Shown here: positions 1 to 6,981 of the stretch, piece after piece
How positions within the stretch are numbered: the stretch's first letter is position 1
Layout of the letters: each line of letters starts with the position of its first letter
Assembly (NCBI GenBank): GCA_030690945.1
Contig: JAUYFM010000021.1
Span: 1-64,000, forward strand
DNA: 64,000 bases
Reading direction: 5' to 3'
DNA from: Smithellaceae bacterium
Lineage (GTDB): Bacteria; Desulfobacterota; Syntrophia; Syntrophales; Smithellaceae
The notes under the pieces: model-generated
What the model was told of the DNA's origin: nothing
The model's input: the letters and a program-made list of their open reading frames with translations, nothing else
The model's database searches: none
Made by a program: the position numbers and the translations under genes

Positions 1-80
1 TTTGAGCACTCCTTCTCCTCCTGCATTTTTCATGGTCGGTAAATTACCAACTTCTTTAGCAGGATTTGTCCGGCTCAGGG

Positions 81-135
81 TGGTCAATGTTCGGTTATCA
101 CTACCTCCCAATACTGATCAATTTTCGGTTATCAC
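81..135. repeat. Two 21-bp direct repeats (TGGTCAATGTTCGGTTATCAC / TGATCAATTTTCGGTTATCAC), possibly an IS-terminus remnant
   Basis: Seen directly at 81-101 and 115-135 with 2 mismatches; multiple terminal direct repeats resemble IS21-family ends, but no transposase is visible. Confidence 0.4.
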
Positions 136-378
136 AACTACAACTGGATGCGGCGCCGGTCGGAGGCAGCAATCAAACGCTGGTTGTCACGGCGCAGGGG
201 AAACGAATTAAGGTGGAGGATTACGTTGTCTCTGAGCAACAGGTCTCGGCAAAGGTAATGTATGCAGCTGTGCAGGCGCTGGTTCCAAGGGATATTTGGG
301 AGCGGTTGAAGGCGAGGCGTCAACAGTACATGCAAGAGCAGCGGCACAGATAGGATACAGCCGTTAAACGGTGCAGGC

Positions 379-431
379 TAACAAGAGCAATACGGCCGAC
401 CGCTACGCTCCGGCTGATTTCTTCGTTGTAC
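379..431 (+). repeat. attC-like site 1
   Basis: TAACAAGAGCAATACGGCCGACCGCTACGCTCCGGCTGATTTCTTCGTTGTA; AAC..GTT ends with imperfect palindrome. Confidence 0.75.
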
Positions 432-449
432 CAATACCAAGGTCTCTAT

Positions 450-914
450 ATGAAAGAATTTACCATTTTAAAAGCAAACGAAGATGACCTCCCCACCATC
501 CTCGATGTCCAGAAGAAAGCATTCCTGGAGGTGGTTAAAAAGTTTAATTTGAAATCTCTTCCAGCGCTGGAGCAGTCGCTGGAAAGTCTAACCATTGATT
601 TTTCCAAAGGCATGATTCTGAAAGTGGCTATCGGAAATACCATCGTGGGCTCAGTGCGAGCATATAAAAATAACGATACCTGCCATATCGAGAGGCTAGT
701 GGTTCTTCCAGAATATCAAAACCGGGGCATCGGCAAAGCACTAATGAATGAAATTGAAACTAGGCATACAAACATCATTAGGCGATATGAACTCTTTACC
801 GGTTCTCGTGATTCCAGAAACCTACATTTTTATGATCAACTGGGCTACAAATCTTATAAAACTGAAAAACTTAACGATGAAGTTACTTTTGTATTCATGG
901 AAAAAAGTGTTTAG
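450..914 (+). CDS. GNAT family N-acetyltransferase (cassette)
   Basis: ORF with LVVLPEYQNRGIGKALMNEIE acetyl-CoA binding motif. Confidence 0.85.
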   Translation: MKEFTILKANEDDLPTILDVQKKAFLEVVKKFNLKSLPALEQSLESLTIDFSKGMILKVAIGNTIVGSVRAYKNNDTCHIERLVVLPEYQNRGIGKALMNEIETRHTNIIRRYELFTGSRDSRNLHFYDQLGYKSYKTEKLNDEVTFVFMEKSV

Positions 915-952
915 GAGAAAAGGGCTTTTTCTAGTTTTAAATTATAGTGAAG

Positions 953-1017
953 GTACAACCAGTCGCTCCACCCGATCGCAGCCCGCTGGGCTGCTCCGGG
1001 TGAGCTTTTCGTTGGGC
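953..1017 (+). repeat. attC-like site 2
   Basis: TACAACCAGTCGCTCCACCCGATCGCAGCCCGCTGGGCTGCTCCGGGTGAGCTTTTCGTTGGGC; R' GTTGGGC fits GTTRRRY. Confidence 0.85.
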
Positions 1018-1058
1018 TGCATTACGTGAAAGCTGCGTAAGAAAAATAGAGGCAACGC

Positions 1059-1202
1059 ATGACATCAAAAATTGTTAAACATGGGCATGGAACGCCTAAC
1101 CCGATAATTATGAGGGAAGAAGAATTGATGTTGGCTCAGGTAGATAAAGTACTGGCATCGACATCTAACTCGCAAACGATAGGTAGAAATGGAGAAATCT
1201 AA
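1059..1202 (+). CDS. 47-aa hypothetical protein (cassette)
   Basis: ATG..TAA ORF MTSKIVKHGHGTPNPIIMREEELMLAQVDKVLASTSNSQTIGRNGEI overlapping the next ORF start. Confidence 0.45.
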   Translation: MTSKIVKHGHGTPNPIIMREEELMLAQVDKVLASTSNSQTIGRNGEI

Positions 1203-1425
1203 GTTGAATTACAAAATCATTACCTTTATTGGTGAAGAAAATAGCCAAAATAACAATGCTTTTGAGAAACTTGAAAATATGGTAAATGTTTATTTAAATG
1301 AAGGGTGGAGAACGGTCGGGGGAATTTCAGTGTCTTCTGTACTAGGTCCTAAAACCGCTGGTTCAACAAAAGACACATGGTTTACACGAGCAGCGCAGGC
1401 CATCGTGTTTGAAACAGACGAATAA
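1189..1425 (+). CDS. DUF1737-like small protein (cassette)
   Basis: YKIITFIGEE...LENMVNVYLNEGWRTVGGISVSS pattern. Confidence 0.65.
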   Translation: MEKSKLNYKIITFIGEENSQNNNAFEKLENMVNVYLNEGWRTVGGISVSSVLGPKTAGSTKDTWFTRAAQAIVFETDE

Positions 1426-1448
1426 AATCTAAATATTGGGGAAATACT

Positions 1449-1670
1449 ATGCAAAAACAACTCACTGCAATTATTGAGCGCGAAGGTAACGGTTATGTTT
1501 CACTTTGTCCGGAACTCGATATTGCCAGTCAAGGCAATACTATCGAGGAAGCCCGTGTAAACCTTAAGGAAGCTCTAGAACTTTTTTTTGAAGCAGCCTC
1601 ACCGGCGGAAATTCAAACAAGATTACATGCGGAAGTATATGTAACACAGGTGGAGGTTGCCGTTGGGTAA
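1449..1670 (+). CDS. hicB: HicB-family antitoxin
   Basis: IIEREGNGYVSLCPELDIASQGNTIEEARVNLKEALELFFE HicB signature; overlaps downstream HicA. Confidence 0.88.
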   Translation: MQKQLTAIIEREGNGYVSLCPELDIASQGNTIEEARVNLKEALELFFEAASPAEIQTRLHAEVYVTQVEVAVG

Positions 1671-1884
1671 GCTTCGCGTTCTTTCTGGAAAGCAAGTATG
1701 CAGCATCCTTTCCCTGCATGGATTTGTAGAAGTGCGCCAACGGGGCAGCCACATTGTCATGCAAAAACATCTTCCTGACACAACGATCACCATACCAGTT
1801 CCTAATCATTCTGAACTCCGAATAGGGACACTACAATCCATCATTCGCCAATCTGGTGTTTCAAAAAGTGAATTTGAATCTTAA
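1657..1884 (+). CDS. hicA: HicA-family mRNA interferase toxin
   Basis: SGKQVCSILSLHGFVEVRQRGSHIVMQK dsRBD-like HicA motif with catalytic His. Confidence 0.88.
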   Translation: MPLGKLRVLSGKQVCSILSLHGFVEVRQRGSHIVMQKHLPDTTITIPVPNHSELRIGTLQSIIRQSGVSKSEFES

Positions 1885-1940
1885 TTCCAACAAAATCAAT
1901 CCAGCCGATCGCTGCGCTCCGGATGATTTTTTCGTTATGC
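1885..1940 (+). repeat. attC-like site 3
   Basis: TTCCAACAAAATCAATCCAGCCGATCGCTGCGCTCCGGATGATTTTTTCGTTATGC. Confidence 0.85.
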
Positions 1941-2010
1941 ATAAATATGACCATATATAAGCCCATACTATTATATTGCATTATATACATAAATCTGGCA
2001 TAGTAAACTC

Positions 2011-2298
2011 ATGATAAAAGTAACCTTTGAATGGGATGAGGCAAAGAATAAAGAAAATCAATCGAAGCATGGCGTTTCTTTTTCAATCGCGCAGCAGGCT
2101 TTTCTTGATCCTCGTCGTGTTATTGCGGAAGACATTACCCATAGCAACGAAGAAGATCGGCATTATTGCATGGGGTGTGTCGGTGAAGGTATCGTAACGG
2201 TCAGGTTTACGTATCGTGGTAACGTAATACGCATCTATGGTGCGGGCTATTGGAGGAAAGGAAGGAAAATCTATGAAGAGCAAAACAAAATATACTGA
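2011..2298 (+). CDS. BrnT-family toxin (cassette)
   Basis: FEWDEAKNKENQSKHGVSF...RVI BrnT signature. Confidence 0.88.
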   Translation: MIKVTFEWDEAKNKENQSKHGVSFSIAQQAFLDPRRVIAEDITHSNEEDRHYCMGCVGEGIVTVRFTYRGNVIRIYGAGYWRKGRKIYEEQNKIY

Positions 2299-2512
2299 AG
2301 AACCTATGGGGCATTTGAGAGTCGTTAAAGACTTTCTCCCGCCCCCAGACAAGTTAGTGCTAAAAGAAGATAACGTGAAGGTAACTATTTCCTTGAAGAA
2401 ATCCAGCATATCCTTCTTCAAAGAACAAGCAAAAACGCAAAAGACTTCATATCAGAGAATGATAAGAGAAGTAATAGATTGGTACGCTACCCATTATCAA
2501 AAAAGCGCATAA
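2273..2512 (+). CDS. BrnA-like/CopG-type antitoxin (cassette)
   Basis: Follows and overlaps brnT; C-terminal RHH-like KVTISLKKSSISFFKEQAKTQKTSYQRMIREVIDWY. Confidence 0.75.
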   Translation: MKSKTKYTEEPMGHLRVVKDFLPPPDKLVLKEDNVKVTISLKKSSISFFKEQAKTQKTSYQRMIREVIDWYATHYQKSA

Positions 2513-2571
2513 CCCGTCGCTCCACCGGATCGCAGCGCCTGGCGCTGCTCCCGGTGAGCTTGTCGTTCGGC
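2507..2571 (+). repeat. attC-like site 4
   Basis: GCATAACCCGTCGCTCCACCGGATCGCAGCGCCTGGCGCTGCTCCCGGTGAGCTTGTCGTTCGGC. Confidence 0.85.
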
Positions 2572-2733
2572 CGCGCTGCGCGCGCCCGAACGGCGAGTTG
2601 CGCGGTCGCACTCGCCCGATTAGTCCGACCGCGCGCTGACTCGCGCGTTCGAACTAATCGTTCGAGCGCAAATCCCGTCGGCCTTGGTATGCAAGCATAC
2701 CAGCCCGCCGTGATTTCGCTCAACTCGCCGTTA
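2565..2733 (+). repeat. 169-bp ORF-less palindromic element, copy 1 (attC-only cassette candidate)
   Basis: GTTCGGC..GTTA; terminal inverted repeat AACGGCGAGTTG (2589-2600) / CAACTCGCCGTT (2721-2732); near-identical copy at 4165-4333. Confidence 0.85.
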
Positions 2734-2771
2734 TATGCACCAAAATAATATCTTTCAATTTTAGATAATGA

Positions 2772-2798
2772 TGTGTATAATATAACGTAGCATACACA
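2772..2798 (+). promoter_or_regulatory. Putative vapBC promoter/operator
   Basis: TATAAT at 2776-2781 inside inverted repeat TGTGTAT..ATACACA, 14 bp before the VapB ATG. Confidence 0.5.
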
Positions 2799-2811
2799 TA
2801 GGAGGCAAAAA

Positions 2812-3006
2812 ATGAGAACAAACGTAGTCATAAATGATAATCTGATGGCATCAGCCTTAAAGGTTTCCGGTTTCAGAACGAAAAAGGATGCCATAGAAGA
2901 GGGTTTGAAACTGTTGGTCCAAATGAATAGCCATAAAGAAATCAAGCAGTTTCGAGGAAAGCTGAAATGGTCCGGCAATCTTAATGAGATGAGGACAGAT
3001 AAATGA
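2812..3006 (+). CDS. vapB: VapB-family antitoxin
   Basis: MRTNVVINDNLMASALKVSGFRTKKDAIEEGLKLLV; overlaps PIN toxin. Confidence 0.88.
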   Translation: MRTNVVINDNLMASALKVSGFRTKKDAIEEGLKLLVQMNSHKEIKQFRGKLKWSGNLNEMRTDK

Positions 3007-3398
3007 TTCTCGTTGATTCGTCCGTCTGGATCGACTACTTCAACGGTAATCAAACATCTCAAGCGGACTGGCTCGATTCTTCACTTGGAAATACACCAAT
3101 CGTAATTGGTAATCTTATTCTAACGGAAGTTCTCCAAGGATTCCAGAATGACAAAGATTTTAAGATAGCAAAGGATCTTCTTTTTAGAATTCCGTTCATG
3201 TCAATGGGGGAACAGACATTGGCGCTGGAAAGTGCTATGAATTATAGGCTTCTGAGGAGAAAAGGAGTTACCGTAAGGAAAACTATAGACGTTATTATTG
3301 GAACTTTCTGCATACGCAACCAGCTAACACTCTTACATTGTGACCGTGATTTTGATCCTATGGTCAAATATTTAGGTTTGAAAATAATCGATATATAA
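3003..3398 (+). CDS. vapC: VapC PIN-domain ribonuclease toxin
   Basis: MILVDSSVWIDYFNG... PIN-domain acidic residues. Confidence 0.92.
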   Translation: MILVDSSVWIDYFNGNQTSQADWLDSSLGNTPIVIGNLILTEVLQGFQNDKDFKIAKDLLFRIPFMSMGEQTLALESAMNYRLLRRKGVTVRKTIDVIIGTFCIRNQLTLLHCDRDFDPMVKYLGLKIIDI

Positions 3399-3448
3399 CA
3401 AAGGTAATACAGCCGATCGCTACGCTCCGGGTGATTTCGTCGTTGGGC
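3393..3448 (+). repeat. attC-like site 5
   Basis: TATAACAAAGGTAATACAGCCGATCGCTACGCTCCGGGTGATTTCGTCGTTGGGC. Confidence 0.85.
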
Positions 3449-3471
3449 ATCACAGTTCATCTAAGAATCTA

Positions 3472-3500
3472 TTGACAAAGTGTAGCCAATGGGCTACGAT
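3472..3500 (+). promoter_or_regulatory. Sigma70-type promoter of the RelE/HigA cassette
   Basis: TTGACA-N17-TACGAT with inverted repeat GTAGCC-AATG-GGCTAC (3482-3497) across spacer and -10. Confidence 0.75.
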
Positions 3501-3506
3501 CATCCT

Positions 3507-3797
3507 ATGATTGAAATTCGAAAAACCGAAATATTCGCCATGTGGATTGATGGTCTGCAAGATATTCGTGGGCGTGCGCGTATTCAGGCAAGAATCGAGA
3601 GACTGGCTATGGGCAATTCTGGAGATGTTAAGCCTGTAGGTGAAGGAGTTTCGGAAATGCGCATTGATCATGGTCCCGGCTATCGGGTTTATTATATTCA
3701 GCGTGAGCGCACAATGATAATCCTGCTGGCTGGTGGAGACAAAAGTACACAGGCAAAAGACATTAAAACTGCACTTCGCTTAGCAAGAAATTTATAG
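3507..3797 (+). CDS. RelE/HigB-type addiction-module killer protein
   Basis: Gp49/RelE-like: DIRGRARIQARIERLAMGN..VSEMRIDHGPGYRVYYIQR...LLAGGDKSTQAKDI. Confidence 0.9.
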   Translation: MIEIRKTEIFAMWIDGLQDIRGRARIQARIERLAMGNSGDVKPVGEGVSEMRIDHGPGYRVYYIQRERTMIILLAGGDKSTQAKDIKTALRLARNL

Positions 3798-3806
3798 GAG
3801 TTAATT

Positions 3807-4157
3807 ATGGCAAGAACAGTTACCACAAAATATGATGTATCCGAGCACCTTCGTACACCTCAAGAAATGGCGGCTTATTTGGAAATGTGCATTGAGGAAT
3901 CAAACGGTGATGCAGCGTTTATTGCAAAGGCATTGGGAGACATTGCAAAAGCTAAAGGTATGTCGCAAGTTGCACGAGATGCCGGGTTGTCACGTGAAAG
4001 CTTATATAAAGCTCTATCCGGTGAAAGGAGTCCGGGATTCGATACTATTCTTAAAGTAATTAGCGCTCTGGGGATAACGCTTCATGCAGAGGCCACCCGC
4101 TCAACAAAATCAACAGCCCAACAAAAGCAATCCAGCCGATCGCTACGCTCCGGCTGA
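3807..4157 (+). CDS. HigA-like addiction-module antidote (XRE HTH)
   Basis: SQVARDAGLSRESLYKALSGERSPGFDTILKVISALGI HTH; C-terminus runs into attC. Confidence 0.9.
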   Translation: MARTVTTKYDVSEHLRTPQEMAAYLEMCIEESNGDAAFIAKALGDIAKAKGMSQVARDAGLSRESLYKALSGERSPGFDTILKVISALGITLHAEATRSTKSTAQQKQSSRSLRSG

Positions 4158-4171
4158 TTTTTTCGTTCGGC
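4116..4171 (+). repeat. attC-like site 6
   Basis: GCCCAACAAAAGCAATCCAGCCGATCGCTACGCTCCGGCTGATTTTTTCGTTCGGC. Confidence 0.85.
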
Positions 4172-4333
4172 CGCGCTGCGCGCGCCCGAACGGCGAGTTG
4201 CGCGCGCTGACTCGCCCGATTAGTCCGACCGCGCGCTGACTCGCGCGTTCGAACAAATCGTTCGAGCGCAAATCCCGTCGGCCTTGGTATGCAAGCATAC
4301 CAGCCCGCCGTGATTTCGCTCAACTCGCCGTTA
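4165..4333 (+). repeat. 169-bp ORF-less palindromic element, copy 2
   Basis: Same length and near-identical to 2565-2733, also directly behind an attC-like site. Confidence 0.85.
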
Positions 4334-4375
4334 CGGCGTAAAATTATCAATACATCAGAAACATAAAGAAAGATA

Positions 4376-5173
4376 ATGATGGAAAAAACGATATTTAAAA
4401 TTAAACAAATGGATTGTCCTTCAGAAGAAAACTTAATTCGATTGAAATTAGACGGAATCCTCGGCATTGAAAAGCTTGATTTTGACATTCCCCATCGACT
4501 ACTTACGGTCCATCACAGCGGTCATATTGAAGAAATTGAAAATAGCGTGCTTGAACTAAAATTAGGAGGGAAAAAGATATCCTCCGAACACTCTAGCCCA
4601 ATAGACCTTCAAAAAGATACGATTCAAAAGAAGTTGCTATGGGCTGTGCTTGCCATAAACTTCGCGTTTTTTCTGATTGAAATGGCGACAGGATTGATTT
4701 CAAAATCAATGGGACTTGTTGCGGATAGTCTGGATATGCTTGCGGACTCATTCGTTTACGGGATAAGCTTATTTGCAGTTGGCGGAACAATCATTTTAAA
4801 AAACAAAATAGCAAAAGTTGCGGGTTACTTTCAAATTACGCTTGCAGTTGTCGGCATTGCTGAAGTCTTGAGACGATTTTTCGGAACAGAGAAATTACCG
4901 GATTTTTCAACGATGGTTTTTGTTTCTATTTTAGCCCTGATTGCAAACGGTATTTGTTTGTATTTGCTTCAAAAGACAAAAGGCAAAGAAGAAGCACACA
5001 TCAAAGCAAGTTTGATTTTTACTTCAAATGATGTGATTATCAATTTGGGAGTTATTGCAGCAGGTTTCCTGGTTAACTTATTAAACTCTAATAAACCCGA
5101 TTTGATCATAGGAACAATTGTTTTTATAATAGTTATCCGAGGTGCAATACGGATACTAAAAATAGGCAAATAA
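4376..5173 (+). CDS. Cation diffusion facilitator-like transporter with N-terminal HMA-like region
   Basis: N-term KIKQMDCPSEENLIRLKLDG; multiple TM with SMGLVADSLDMLADSFVYGISL CDF motif. Confidence 0.85.
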   Translation: MMEKTIFKIKQMDCPSEENLIRLKLDGILGIEKLDFDIPHRLLTVHHSGHIEEIENSVLELKLGGKKISSEHSSPIDLQKDTIQKKLLWAVLAINFAFFLIEMATGLISKSMGLVADSLDMLADSFVYGISLFAVGGTIILKNKIAKVAGYFQITLAVVGIAEVLRRFFGTEKLPDFSTMVFVSILALIANGICLYLLQKTKGKEEAHIKASLIFTSNDVIINLGVIAAGFLVNLLNSNKPDLIIGTIVFIIVIRGAIRILKIGK

Positions 5174-5262
5174 AAGGGACACCATAACAAAAGCAATCCA
5201 CCCGACCCGGGCACCCGATCGCTACGCTTTCAGGTCAGGTTCCTCTTGGTAGATATTGCATC

Positions 5263-5392
5263 CTAGTGTCTCGTCAATCAAGAAATGTCATTTCGACCCC
5301 CATTCTGGGGGCAAGACCGCAGGGAGAAATCTAAGATTTCTCAGTCGTTATGACTCCTTCGAAATGACAGAGTATCGTTGACAGGACACTAG
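5263..5392. repeat. MITE/REP-like imperfect palindromic element
   Basis: Outer IR CTAGTGTCTCGTCAA / TTGACAGGACACTAG; inner TGTCATTTCGA / TCGAAATGACA (5286-5369); related copy at 62114-62244. Confidence 0.75.
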
Positions 5393-5473
5393 TAAAATAT
5401 CAAAGTGGCATCGAAGACTGGTATTTCGTATTTGACGTAAAATAGAATATTTTGCACACAGCAAAAACATTTT

Positions 5474-5537
5474 TTATAACAAGACGCTACACCGGATCGG
5501 CGCGCACGCGCGCCTCCCGGTGAGCTTTTCGTTACCC
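5474..5537 (+). repeat. attC-like site 7
   Basis: TTATAACAAGACGCTACACCGGATCGGCGCGCACGCGCGCCTCCCGGTGAGCTTTTCGTTACCC. Confidence 0.85.
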
Positions 5538-5623
5538 GTAAAAGATAGGAATAATATTTCCATTAATTTTGACAAAAGCATCTATTGGTGGTACGGGTAA
5601 CAATACAATAGGAGGTACAACCA

Positions 5624-5905
5624 ATGCCAAATGCACCAAAAATCATACCCATTTCCGACCTTAGGCAAAATGCCAGCGATGTAGTGAAGAGTGTTTCATC
5701 TTCAAGGGAACCGGTTTTTATTACACAGCGTGGAAGAGCGGCTGCTGTACTGGTAAGCATGGAAGTCTATAAAAACACACAGCATGAAATGGATATTTTA
5801 CATTTACTAGCCAGAGGCGAGAAAGAAATAGCGGCGGGAACTGGTTATGAACTTAACGATGTGCTAAGAGAGGCAGACCTTTATCTTGGGGCTGCAAAAC
5901 CTTGA
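5624..5905 (+). CDS. Phd/YefM-family antitoxin
   Basis: IPISDLRQNASDVVKSVSSSREPVFITQRGRAAAVLVSMEVY. Confidence 0.92.
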   Translation: MPNAPKIIPISDLRQNASDVVKSVSSSREPVFITQRGRAAAVLVSMEVYKNTQHEMDILHLLARGEKEIAAGTGYELNDVLREADLYLGAAKP

Positions 5906-6192
5906 GAATATTATTTACGCCTACAGGCCGCCGCCAATTTCTTGAAGCCATTGCGTATATACACAGAGACAAGCCTTCTGCTGCATTATCTTTTTGCCAA
6001 AAAGCGGAGAAATCTCTATCTCGGCTCAAGAAGTTTCCTGAGTCGGGAAGGCCGCTGCCAGAGTTTCCAGAACTTCTTTTTCGTGAAGTCATTGTAAAGC
6101 CCTATCGTTTTTTCTATAAGGTTAAGGATAACGATGTATGGGTAGTTGCGGTATGGCATGGTGCTCAGTTGCCTGATGAACCAGCAAATTAA
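5902..6192 (+). CDS. RelE/ParE-family toxin
   Basis: FTPTGRRQFLEAIAYIHRDKPSAALSF...RPLPEFPELLFREVIVKPYRFFYKV. Confidence 0.92.
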   Translation: MRILFTPTGRRQFLEAIAYIHRDKPSAALSFCQKAEKSLSRLKKFPESGRPLPEFPELLFREVIVKPYRFFYKVKDNDVWVVAVWHGAQLPDEPAN

Positions 6193-6193
6193 T

Positions 6194-6225
6194 GGGTAAC
6201 CAGTCGCTAGAGCCTTTCGTTCGGC
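6194..6225 (+). repeat. Internally deleted attC-like site 8
   Basis: GGGTAACCAGTCGCTAGAGCCTTTCGTTCGGC: outer R''/R' blocks retained, central stem absent. Confidence 0.6.
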
Positions 6226-6260
6226 ACAATAACAAACCAAACAATTAGGAGGAACAGACG

Positions 6261-6632
6261 ATGATCCCGGAGAAACTACAGGAAATCATGAAGAAGGACG
6301 GAGTTGTTGCAATCGCCACCCTGGGACCTGATGGGCCCCACATGGTCAATACTTGGAATAGCTACCTCAGAATATCGCAAGATGAACGGCTGTTTATCCC
6401 CGCAGGTTACATGCACAAGACGGAGGCCAACATTGCTCACAATCCGGACGTTTTGATTACATTGGGAAGCAGTAAGGTTGAGGGTCTGCATGGAGCGGGT
6501 GCCGGTTTCTTGATCAAGGGAAAGGCGAGGTTCGTGACATCCGGCCCTGATTTTGATTTCATGAAAGAGAAGTTCAGTTGGCTACGTGCCACCTTGGCCG
6601 TTACAATCGACTCTGCCACGCAAACTTGGTGA
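6261..6632 (+). CDS. Pyridoxamine 5'-phosphate oxidase-like FMN-binding protein
   Basis: VVAIATLGPDGPHMVNTWNSYLRI...KGKARFV split-barrel pattern. Confidence 0.82.
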   Translation: MIPEKLQEIMKKDGVVAIATLGPDGPHMVNTWNSYLRISQDERLFIPAGYMHKTEANIAHNPDVLITLGSSKVEGLHGAGAGFLIKGKARFVTSGPDFDFMKEKFSWLRATLAVTIDSATQTW

Positions 6633-6689
6633 AGCACAATTGCATGATTTCTGCAATCTATATACCAAGTATAGATCACGACAGGAATT

Positions 6690-6754
6690 GCCGAACCCTT
6701 CGCTACTGCCTATCGCGGCCCGCTGGGCCGCTCCGGCTGAATTTTTCGTTCGGT
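6690..6754 (+). repeat. attC-like site 9
   Basis: GCCGAACCCTTCGCTACTGCCTATCGCGGCCCGCTGGGCCGCTCCGGCTGAATTTTTCGTTCGGT. Confidence 0.8.
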
Positions 6755-6798
6755 GAAAGGTTATAGAAATATGCATGATTTTATGATAACTATCAATT

Positions 6799-6981
6799 AT
6801 GATTAAAAAAGTTGTTCGCAAAGGTAGTCTTTATAATCTCCAATCTGCCAAGACCGATCTCTTGTACTGGTTAAGCCGACCTGCGGAAGAACGCGTTGCA
6901 ACCGTCGATTATCTGAGAAAGCAATATTATGGAAGCACAGAAAGACTTCAAAGAGTTGCTAGAGTTATTCAACGGGCATAA
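6799..6981 (+). CDS. Small protein upstream of nucleotidyltransferase (putative partner)
   Basis: 60-aa ORF overlapping the following ORF by 53 bp. Confidence 0.6.
   Translation: MIKKVVRKGSLYNLQSAKTDLLYWLSRPAEERVATVDYLRKQYYGSTERLQRVARVIQRA

Noticed and set aside
2487-3062. 191-aa minus-strand ORF sharing a 'NGELSEITAGWYACIPRPTGFALERLVRTRESARGRTN' segment with the 142-aa ORF at 4060-4488
   Set aside because: The shared peptide is only the translation of the duplicated 169-bp palindromic element; the ORFs overlap real plus-strand TA genes and have no independent coding support
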